From contig JAQXBQ010000080.1 in NCBI GenBank assembly GCA_029252325.1, forward strand, positions 1-32,803: a DNA stretch of 32,803 nucleotides, in the 5' to 3' direction. The stretch's first letter is position 1, and each line of letters begins with the position of its first letter. The position numbers and the translations under genes were made by a program. Below the pieces are notes generated by a model, which was not told where the DNA came from, did not search any database, and saw nothing but the letters and a program-made list of their open reading frames with translations. Of the stretch, positions 1 to 7,600 are shown piece by piece. This DNA comes from Akkermansiaceae bacterium. GTDB taxonomy: Bacteria > Verrucomicrobiota > Verrucomicrobiia > Verrucomicrobiales > Akkermansiaceae.

Positions 1-449
1 GAGATCGACGCCACCGTAGATCCACCCGCAAGCAAGCGGATATCATAACCCGAAAACCCGGGGCGCCCGCCGGCGTCATGATCCCCGATCGCAACCGTCA
101 TGGTATAGAGGTTTCCGACCACAATGGAATCGCCCAGAGTCTGGCTGACACCACCATTATTAATAGTAAACAGGGCCTGGTTACCGTCCATATCACCAAT
201 CGTTCCGCCACTGGGGTTGGCATCGTCTGCGTCGGCAGTTGTGTAGCGGGCACCTGCATTAAAATTAATCGTGCCGAGGATACCGCCGAGATTGGTCCAA
301 CCCGTAGGCGTGGCTACAGATAAACCACCGTCTCCTCCTTGATCATCGGCTTGAAAGCTGAAATTGGTGATGGCGATCGAGGCCCCCTGGGAAGCCGTGG
401 TAACAGCGAACAGCCCGGCGAAGATGAAATGTGGAATTTTTGTTTTCAT
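1..449 (-). CDS. Exported protein, truncated at window edge (N-terminal part only)
   Basis: Open frame read by hand on the minus strand from ATG at 449: MKTKIPHFIFAGLFAVTTASQGASIAITNFSFQADDQGGDGG...LYTMTVAIGDHDAGGRPGFSGYDIRLLAGGSTVASI, open to base 1. Signal-peptide-like N-terminus. Missing from the ORF track because it has no stop in the window. Confidence 0.8.
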   Translation of the reverse strand, partial: MKTKIPHFIFAGLFAVTTASQGASIAITNFSFQADDQGGDGGLSVATPTGWTNLGGILGTINFNAGARYTTADADDANPSGGTIGDMDGNQALFTINNGGVSQTLGDSIVVGNLYTMTVAIGDHDAGGRPGFSGYDIRLLAGGSTVASI

Positions 450-579
450 AGAGCTTGTTCTTAATTAATTTAATTTGTGAACCATTGATTTCAGCAGTTC
501 TTATATTGATTAATGTTCCGCGGAGGGAAAACGTATCCTATTTTGTGAAAAAAAAGTTGTTTTCCCAGATGGGTGATCA

Positions 580-1938
580 TTATTCGCTGCTTTGACGCAG
601 TCTGGAGGCTTTCAGATTGCAGAAATCCAAGTAGGCGTTTCCTTTTTTTGAGGCGCGTGCAGAAATCCGGAGGGATATAGGCGCGCCTGATTCCACTCCA
701 GCTGGTAGCTTGCTTGAATCCCAGCTGATATTGATCCGTGCAAAGTCGTTGGGAGCGCAGTGAGTAGATTTCCGAGTCTCTGAAGCGAGAATGGTTTCTC
801 CAGAGACCAGGGCGATCTCATAATCGCTGAGATATCTTTGATTCAGTTTTTCGATTCTCACCCCAATCGTCAGCCCGACTGCGTATAGACAGTTTGCTTT
901 GATGTGATCGATTTTTCGTTCAATGGAGGCCTGAGAGCTGGTGACTAAAAAGCCTAGGTTGGGGCTATTCATGAAGGGCGCTTCACCGCTGCTGGCACTT
1001 CGGTCATTGAGCGCGGGGTGATCATACCAGCGTCCCGTTCCTGCAGGGTTGTAGATTCCCAAAGTAAGGCTTTTACCATCAATCGTCAATGAAGGAGGGA
1101 ACTGCTCACTGATGTTGCCATCCGGGATGCGGTAGGAAGCAAAGGGGTCTTCAAATAAAAGGTCCACTTGTTCAGGGAGATCGGCTTGGAAGCTATCATC
1201 AGCGTAGTCGATGGGCTTCAAGGAGCGGTTGTCATCAATAGCGCAGGCTTCTTTGGTGACGATCGATCGGCCACCTCCAAAAAGCGGAGAGACGATGACT
1301 TCTCCGGTTTTCACATGAAGTTCATCGTAATCCCGCCAAGAAGAAATGACAGTAAACTCGGTGCCCATGTCGATGGCCTTTAAACGGGGCGTGATCACTT
1401 GGAAACCGACTCCGTCCTCGGAGACTTGGAAGCTGGCTTTGCCTTTATCGAGGAGAAGGGTTTGTTCATCCCGGATTCTGAGAACGGCTGGCCCTATCAC
1501 GGTAGCGGTGACATTACGGGGGAGTTTGAGTTCGACCGCTCCGTAGTCCACGGTGAGTTGTTGGCCAACTTCCAGACGGTTATCGGACTTTGACCCTTCG
1601 ATTGAGAAAGAGGTGTTTTGGGCAAATTGGAGACCAGCGGAGGGAGGCTGGGCGGAGGTGTGGATGAAGAAAGCCGCCGCCAGGAGAATGAGGAAGCAGG
1701 CGGCGGAATACCAGAATATGGGTGCAAGCCGGGCAGGTTTTTGTTCCAGATCCTTTAGGGAGTGGATGGTGACGGCTTGATCTTTCTCGAGGAGCCGATC
1801 GAGCATGATGTAATCCAAGTAAATCTCTCGCGTCTCGGGGTCACTCAAAAGTAGCTGCTCAAGCTCTTGTTGCTGGGCAGGAGACAGGTCGCCGTCGAGG
1901 AGTCTGAGGACGAGCTCGTTTTTATGATCAGAGTTCAC
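580..1938 (-). CDS. FecR-domain membrane regulator with large C-terminal extracytoplasmic domain
   Basis: Within ORF 580..2247. The N-terminal part of the track ORF overlaps the sigma factor gene and looks like noise. A GTG at 1938 is in frame (MNSDHKNELVLRLLDGDLSPAQQQELEQLLLSDPETREIYLDYIMLDRLL), followed by a TM helix (FWYSAACFLILLAAAFFIHTS) and a FecR-like segment (VELKLPRNVTATVIGPAVLRI...GKASFQVSEDGVGFQVITPRLKAIDMGTEFTV). Confidence 0.82.
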   Translation of the reverse strand: MNSDHKNELVLRLLDGDLSPAQQQELEQLLLSDPETREIYLDYIMLDRLLEKDQAVTIHSLKDLEQKPARLAPIFWYSAACFLILLAAAFFIHTSAQPPSAGLQFAQNTSFSIEGSKSDNRLEVGQQLTVDYGAVELKLPRNVTATVIGPAVLRIRDEQTLLLDKGKASFQVSEDGVGFQVITPRLKAIDMGTEFTVISSWRDYDELHVKTGEVIVSPLFGGGRSIVTKEACAIDDNRSLKPIDYADDSFQADLPEQVDLLFEDPFASYRIPDGNISEQFPPSLTIDGKSLTLGIYNPAGTGRWYDHPALNDRSASSGEAPFMNSPNLGFLVTSSQASIERKIDHIKANCLYAVGLTIGVRIEKLNQRYLSDYEIALVSGETILASETRKSTHCAPNDFARINISWDSSKLPAGVESGAPISLRISARASKKGNAYLDFCNLKASRLRQSSE

Positions 1939-2458
1939 TGCTTTGGAGTTGTTGATTGATGCATTCTTTGAGTTGAAAGCGGAGGCGGCGCATAGTGTTG
2001 CGAAGAGTACCTGGGTTTTTGCCGTGTTTCTGGGAATATTGTTCGATGGAGAGATTGCGGCTGTAGCGGTATTTGATGAGTTCGCGATTGGCAGGCGATA
2101 TCTTTTGCAAACAGAGATCGAGAGCCTTCCGCTTATCTTCCATGGTGTCATCTTCAAAGATGCTTTCCTTGGCCAGTATTTCCAAGACTTGGTCATCGAA
2201 GGGAAGGATACGGTCGCGTTTGAGCTTGCGGCGCTCGTTGAGGGCATGGAATTTGGCGGTTTGGAAAGCCCACGCTTTGAAATTCGAGCCAGTTTGGAAG
2301 TCGTCCCTCTTATTCCAGAGGGTTAAATTCACTTCTTGGAGGAGTGAATCGGAGTCGGCATGAGCGGGGAGCAGAGCCCTGAGAAAGAAGCCAAGGGCCA
2401 TTTGGTGCTTGGTAAGTTCTTGGACAAACTCCGTTTCTTTGTCAGGCGTTTCAGACAT
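1928..2458 (-). CDS. ECF-like sigma-70 family RNA polymerase sigma factor (Rhodopirellula/Verrucomicrobium type)
   Basis: 176 aa, MSETPDKETEFVQELTKHQMALGFFLRALLPAHADSDSLLQEVNLTLWNKRDDFQTGSNFKAWAFQTAKFHALNERRK; regions 2 and 4 recognisable; overlaps the following FecR-like gene. Confidence 0.88.
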   Translation of the reverse strand: MSETPDKETEFVQELTKHQMALGFFLRALLPAHADSDSLLQEVNLTLWNKRDDFQTGSNFKAWAFQTAKFHALNERRKLKRDRILPFDDQVLEILAKESIFEDDTMEDKRKALDLCLQKISPANRELIKYRYSRNLSIEQYSQKHGKNPGTLRNTMRRLRFQLKECINQQLQSSEL

Positions 2459-2802
2459 CTACAAGGTGAATATATAATATATGTGCTTAGATGCAAAAAT
2501 GTCGTGGGAAAAGACGTTTTTTTTGATGAGTATTGGAGTTGTTGGTGTGGCGGGATCGTGGGTCGTTACTTGGTGGAAATTTGTGCAGTCCTTCGTCCCG
2601 ATCATGACCGAGTGAAGGCCTCACTTTAAACCCCCATCACTTTGCGACTAAGTCCTTCACCATTTACGACAGCTGAATCCTCCTTCACCAGTGCCAACCC
2701 TTTATCTACAGCAAAAACACCCTCGCTTGCTAAACGGGCAAAAATTCAAGACTGGAAAAATAGAAATTTAAGCGACAATCTCCGAGTATTAATAAGCACC
2801 GC

Positions 2803-3753
2803 ATGAAACTTACAGGATTTGCCGACGAAGCAGCACCCGATCTCGCCACCCAAATCAAGGCGACCCAAGAACTGGGCTGGCAGCACATTTCCGCGCGCGG
2901 CATCGACGGCAAAAACATTCACGACCTGAGCGAGTCGGAATTCGACACTGCTTATGGTCAGCTCGAAGATGCTGGTATCCAAATCGCCGAGTTCGGTTCG
3001 CTGATCGGCAGCTGGTCGAAAACCATCGACAGCGACTTCGCCCTAACCCTCGGTGAAGTCGAGCGCTGCATTCCCCGTATGCAACGCCTCGGCACGCAAA
3101 TTGTGCGCGTCATGTCCTACGCGCAGGAGCCATGGGGTGAAGACCAGCACGAGCAGGAACGCTTCCGCCGACTCCGTGCCATCACTGCACGCTTCAGTGA
3201 TGCGGGTCTTACCACCGCTCATGAGAACTGCATGAACTGGGGCGGCTTCTCAAGCAGCCACACCCTGCGTCTGATCGAGGAAGTGCCCGGGCTGAAACTC
3301 ATCTTCGACACCGGCAACCCAGTATTTCAAAGGGACCGATCTTGTAGCCCGCTTGCACTCCCTTCGGTCGCCCGCTCGGATAGCCCGCTTGCACTCCCTT
3401 CGGTCGCCCGCTCGGAGGGACAAAAATCGTCGTCGAGTTCATACCCCTGGCAAGATGCTTGGCAATTTTTTCAAGAGGTGCGCGACCACATCATCCACAT
3501 CCATATCAAGGACTGTCGTAATCCGTTGAATGATGAGGTAGAACCTCAATACGTCTTCCCCAGTGAGGGCCAGGCCTACATCCCCGCCATCCTCGCCGAT
3601 CTCAAACAATCAAACTACCAGGGTTTCATCGCCATCGAGCCTCACGTCGCCACCGTCTTCCACGCCAAGGCCGATGATGTTGATTGGGATCAATGCTATC
3701 GCAGTTACATTGAATACGGACGCTCACTGGAAAGTCTCATTAGCGACAACTAA
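2803..3753 (+). CDS. Sugar phosphate isomerase/epimerase (xylose isomerase-like TIM barrel) carrying a repeat-derived insert
   Basis: 316 aa; MKLTGFADEAAPDLATQIKATQELGWQHISARGIDGKNIHDL, LKLIFDTGNPVF, HIIHIHIKDC, GFIAIEPHVATVFHA are typical of the family. Confidence 0.88.
   Translation: MKLTGFADEAAPDLATQIKATQELGWQHISARGIDGKNIHDLSESEFDTAYGQLEDAGIQIAEFGSLIGSWSKTIDSDFALTLGEVERCIPRMQRLGTQIVRVMSYAQEPWGEDQHEQERFRRLRAITARFSDAGLTTAHENCMNWGGFSSSHTLRLIEEVPGLKLIFDTGNPVFQRDRSCSPLALPSVARSDSPLALPSVARSEGQKSSSSSYPWQDAWQFFQEVRDHIIHIHIKDCRNPLNDEVEPQYVFPSEGQAYIPAILADLKQSNYQGFIAIEPHVATVFHAKADDVDWDQCYRSYIEYGRSLESLISDN
3345..3416 (+). repeat. Two perfect tandem copies of a 36-bp unit inside the isomerase gene
   Basis: tagcccgcttgcactcccttcggtcgcccgctcgga at 3345-3380 and again at 3381-3416, encoding SPLALPSVARSD/E twice in frame. 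Confidence 0.95.
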
Positions 3754-3781
3754 CAAAAATTAATCCATTACAATAACAAAC

Positions 3782-4591
3782 ATGAAACTCACATTCCTCC
3801 TCTCACTCACAGCGATCATCGGCATTTCACATGCGCATGATTGCAACACCCTCGAGACACTTCAAACAGGCAGTATTGATGCTGCCACTACTACCGTCAA
3901 CAAGCAGTTGCTGCTCGAAAAGGTGGACCTGACAAAACTCCAGGAACTCGGCTTCAAGTCTCTGATTGGAGCCAGCCTAGACGACTGGAAAATCCACAAC
4001 GACAAACCCGAGGTTACGTTTACCCTCAAGGACGGCGTCATTTCCGGCGCCTGTGAAAACCTCAAAGGTAACTCCTTCCTCTACACCGCCAAGGAATACG
4101 ACAGCTACCTACTCTATTTTGAATTCCGCTTTGACCACCTCAAGGGCAACTCCGGCCTGATGTATCACTCGAAATACAACGACGCTAAAAAATTCGCTGG
4201 CATCCAATTCGAGATGGATCAGAAGAAACGCCATTGGACCGGCCTGCTCTACGCGGAAAACCTCGGTGGCTGGCACTACCCGAACCGCGATGGCGCTGCC
4301 GGCAAAGAAAAAGCCAGCAAGGAAACCATGCGTGAGCTCTCCAAAATCGGGCGAGAGGCTTTCAACCCGACTGGGTGGAACGCCGGCTTCATTCGCATCC
4401 ACGGCAATGAGATCCAGACCTGGCTTAATGGCAGGCTGCGCACCGACTACACATGGAAAGTCGACAACTTCCCTGGACAAGGCTCTATCGCCCTCCAGAT
4501 TCACGGTGGTAAATCCTGTGCCGTCTCATGGCGAAACCTCTACTTATTGCCACTCGAGGGCAACAGCAAGCCCAGCCAGCCCAACGAGTAA
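3782..4591 (+). CDS. Exported DUF1080 (3-keto-disaccharide hydrolase) domain protein
   Basis: 269 aa; signal peptide MKLTFLLSLTAIIGISHAHD; SLDDWKIHNDKPEVTFTLKDGVISG...YLLYFEFRFDHLKGNSGLMYHSKYND...GIQFEMDQ pattern; starts 28 bp after the isomerase gene. Confidence 0.85.
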   Translation: MKLTFLLSLTAIIGISHAHDCNTLETLQTGSIDAATTTVNKQLLLEKVDLTKLQELGFKSLIGASLDDWKIHNDKPEVTFTLKDGVISGACENLKGNSFLYTAKEYDSYLLYFEFRFDHLKGNSGLMYHSKYNDAKKFAGIQFEMDQKKRHWTGLLYAENLGGWHYPNRDGAAGKEKASKETMRELSKIGREAFNPTGWNAGFIRIHGNEIQTWLNGRLRTDYTWKVDNFPGQGSIALQIHGGKSCAVSWRNLYLLPLEGNSKPSQPNE

Positions 4592-4610
4592 TCGACTTCT
4601 CAAGTGCGCG

Positions 4611-6149
4611 CTACATCATCAGCTTCCTGTCTAGGGCTCGATACTGGATCGCTTCAAGTATGTGCTCCGGCAGAATATCAGCACTGTCTGCGAGGTCTGC
4701 CAAGGTTCTCGCTACTTTCAAAATCCGGTCATGGGCACGGGCAGAAAAATTGAGCTCATTCATCGCGTGCTCAAGGTAGCCTGACGCCGTTGCATCGATC
4801 CGGCAGTGTTCGCGCATCACCTTGCTCGGCATCGATGCATTACAGCTGACATTACCGTGATCGGCAAATCGAACCAGCTGACGTTCCCTCGCAGACGCTA
4901 CGCGACCACGCACGACCTCCGAAGTCTCGCCAGACTCATCACTCGCCAGCTCACGATACTCCACCAGGGGTACCTCCACATGAATATCGATCCTGTCCAG
5001 TAAAGGCCCTGAGATACGCTGGCGGTATTTTTCTATCTGCGGGGGCGAGCAGCGGCATTCGCGTTTGGGGTCTCCGTAGTAGCCACATGGACAAGGATTC
5101 ATCGCCGCCACCATCATAAATCTACTAGGAAAGCTCAAGGTACCCGCAGCACGCGAAATCGTCACACAAGCGTCTTCCAGAGGCTGCCTCATTACCTCAA
5201 GCGTCTGCCTGCGAAATTCAGGTAACTCATCGAGAAAGAGCACACCGTTGTGAGCTAACGAGACCTCCCCAGGGCCGGGGTTAGTACCTCCTCCCAAGAG
5301 GCCTACGTCTGAGATAGTGTGATGCGGTGCTCTAAAAGGTCGGGTCACCAAAAGCGCATTCTCTTTGCTCAATAATCCGGAAATAGAATGCACCTGAGTA
5401 GATTCTATTGCCTCAGACTCAGTCAAATCGGGCAAAATCGTAGGTAGACGCTTAGCAATCATCGATTTCCCAGTGCCCGGAGGCCCTACCATTAGCAGGT
5501 TGTGCCCACCGGCAGCAGCTACCTCCAATGCACGTTTTACCTGGTGCTGCCCCCTCACGTCCTCCAAGCCTATGTCGTAATGGCGGTGTGTATCAAAGAG
5601 CCGTTTCCGATCTAGCTCGATGGGGGCTAAGATTCTCTGCCCAGTAACAAAGTCCCACGCCTCACGCAAATTATTGACCCCATAAACTTCAATACCCTCG
5701 ACCACTGCCGCTTCGGCTGCATTTGCAGCTGGCACAATCAAACGCGTCCTGCCTCGCCTCCGAGCCTCAAGCGCCATCGACAAAACTCCGCGCACAGGGC
5801 GCACCATGCCATCAAGTGCTAATTCCCCAACAATCACATAACGCTCTGGTTCTAAAATGGATTCTCCCCCGGCAGTTTCTGCTAGCGCCAAGGCAATCGG
5901 CAGATCATAACGAGGACCCTCTTTTTTTAGGTCTGCCGGTGCTAGGTTGATGGTTTTCACCCCGTCAGCCCAGCTCAAAGCTGAAGTGCTCAGTGCTGAC
6001 GTTACCCGCTGCGAGCTCTCCCGAACCGCTGCATCAGGCAGACCTACCACATTAATAGCCGGCTTCTCGGCATTAAAGGCACTGACCTCTACCTCCACTT
6101 CGATACCGTCAACGCCTAATAGGGCAGATGAATACACACGCACAATCAT
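4611..6149 (-). CDS. comM: YifB/ComM family Mg chelatase-like AAA ATPase
   Basis: 512 aa; [45 protein letters not shown], Walker [23 protein letters not shown] motif. Confidence 0.95.
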   Translation of the reverse strand: MIVRVYSSALLGVDGIEVEVEVSAFNAEKPAINVVGLPDAAVRESSQRVTSALSTSALSWADGVKTINLAPADLKKEGPRYDLPIALALAETAGGESILEPERYVIVGELALDGMVRPVRGVLSMALEARRRGRTRLIVPAANAAEAAVVEGIEVYGVNNLREAWDFVTGQRILAPIELDRKRLFDTHRHYDIGLEDVRGQHQVKRALEVAAAGGHNLLMVGPPGTGKSMIAKRLPTILPDLTESEAIESTQVHSISGLLSKENALLVTRPFRAPHHTISDVGLLGGGTNPGPGEVSLAHNGVLFLDELPEFRRQTLEVMRQPLEDACVTISRAAGTLSFPSRFMMVAAMNPCPCGYYGDPKRECRCSPPQIEKYRQRISGPLLDRIDIHVEVPLVEYRELASDESGETSEVVRGRVASARERQLVRFADHGNVSCNASMPSKVMREHCRIDATASGYLEHAMNELNFSARAHDRILKVARTLADLADSADILPEHILEAIQYRALDRKLMM

Positions 6150-6258
6150 GTGTTCAAACTAACACCTACTGTTAGAAGGTAAAGGTCTAATTTGATAACC
6201 CCTTTAAGTATACACCTTCATTAGATTGATGCCTATATCGGGACAAAAAACGCCCAAA

Positions 6259-6273
6259 TTAGAATCATTCTAA
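6259..6273. promoter_or_regulatory. Perfect 7-1-7 inverted repeat TTAGAAT-C-ATTCTAA, Fur/PerR-box-like
   Basis: Perfect dyad read directly in the divergent intergenic region; differs from the known PerR consensus TTATAATnATTATAA at one symmetric position. Confidence 0.5.
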
Positions 6274-6473
6274 AAAAAAGAACAAAAATCGATTTGGGCT
6301 CGTTTTACTAAGTAGAGAGCGGTGCGTTTCAGCACTCATCAAATAACAAAAATGATGTTTTCACACACCTAACTCAATCAGAATGATCAAATAGTGTTTA
6401 ATACACCACTCAAATAGACCGTTCAAGCCACTAGCCATCCACTCGACTTACAACACATTAACAACGTAAAACC

Positions 6474-7328
6474 ATGTCACGATTCGAATCAGATAACAGC
6501 CTAAGGCTCTACTTAAGAGAAATTGCAAAAACCGACCTCCTCACACCAGAGCAAGAAGTCGAATTAGCAGACCGCATCAAAATGGGAGACAAAAAAGCAC
6601 GCTCCCACATGATCCGCGCCAACCTCCGATTAGTTGTCAAAATTGCCCAAGATTATTCGGGCTACGGCCTGCCACTGGCAGACCTTATCTCGGAAGGAAA
6701 CATCGGCCTCATGAAAGCCGTCGAGCGATTTGACCCCAACAAAGGCGGCAAGCTCAGCACTTACGGTTCATGGTGGATCAAACAATCAATCAAACGAGCG
6801 CTAGCCAACCAAAGTAAGACGATTCGACTCCCCGTCCACATGGTCGACAAAATCGCACGCATGAGGCGCATTTCAGCCATCCTTGCTGAAGCACTTGGTC
6901 GGGAGCCTTCTCAAGAGGAGCTCGCCGAAGAGCTCGGCATCCCTCGCAGAAAGCTAGCGCTTCTTGAGCGTGCTGCCAAGCGACCAACTTCTCTCAATGC
7001 ACCAGTGCACGAAGATGACAGCTCCGAGTTTAGCGACATCATTGGCGACGAACATGCCGTCAACCCCTTCGAAGCGCTCGACAACAAGAGCATGCACGGC
7101 GAGCTTGATGAGCTCCTCGATGTCCTTGACCAGCGCGAACACCGCATCATTGATGCTCGCTTTGGTCTCGATGGCAAGAAACCCATGACCTTAGAAGAAG
7201 TTGGGGTCGAATTTGGAGTCACCCGCGAACGTATTAGGCAGCTGCAACAGATTGCTCTGGTCAAAATGCGCAAAGCGCTCCACCGCAAAGAAGTCCCCAT
7301 GCCAGAACCCTTGGCGGAAGCGTCGTAA
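6474..7328 (+). CDS. Sigma-70 family RNA polymerase sigma factor lacking region 1.1 (RpoD/RpoS/RpoH-like)
   Basis: 284 aa; SLRLYLREIAKTDLLTPEQEVELADRI, HMIRANLRLVVKIAQDY, GSWWIKQSIKRALANQSKTIRLPVHM, GVTRERIRQLQQIALVKMRKAL. Confidence 0.95.
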   Translation: MSRFESDNSLRLYLREIAKTDLLTPEQEVELADRIKMGDKKARSHMIRANLRLVVKIAQDYSGYGLPLADLISEGNIGLMKAVERFDPNKGGKLSTYGSWWIKQSIKRALANQSKTIRLPVHMVDKIARMRRISAILAEALGREPSQEELAEELGIPRRKLALLERAAKRPTSLNAPVHEDDSSEFSDIIGDEHAVNPFEALDNKSMHGELDELLDVLDQREHRIIDARFGLDGKKPMTLEEVGVEFGVTRERIRQLQQIALVKMRKALHRKEVPMPEPLAEAS

Positions 7329-7372
7329 ATCCAAGCATGATACAGACTTAGCTCAAAAAAATCAGCAACACC

Positions 7373-7406
7373 AAGAGCAGCAAGGGTTCACTTGCTGCTC
7401 TTTTTG
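7373..7406 (+). terminator. Rho-independent terminator after the sigma factor gene
   Basis: Perfect 12-bp stem aagagcagcaag (7373-7384) / cttgctgctctt (7391-7402), loop ggttca, stem end running into a T-tract (ttttt). Confidence 0.92.
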
Positions 7407-7600
7407 CGTTCATTATGGGTTCACACGATCATTCGATTAACATCCCAGTTGCCGATTTCATGCAAAAAAAATGAGCTTTTTTTCTATAATGCAACAATGT
7501 CCCTACGCTATGTTCATATTACAATCTAGCCCCACTTGGTAAAAAGTTATCACCCTTTGAATATTACCCGCGGCTCAGCATCATCCACTTTGCAACACTC

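Noticed and set aside
78-323. 81-aa plus-strand ORF at the window start
   Set aside because: Antisense to the exported protein frame 1..449, which has a convincing signal peptide.
1943-2326. 127-aa plus-strand ORF opposite the sigma factor
   Set aside because: Antisense to a recognisable sigma factor; no independent support.
3331-3421. AGGGAC repeats as a target-site duplication of a mobile element
   Set aside because: Removing the 85 bp between them would shift the reading frame, so a simple transposition footprint does not fit; kept only as a note in the repeat finding.
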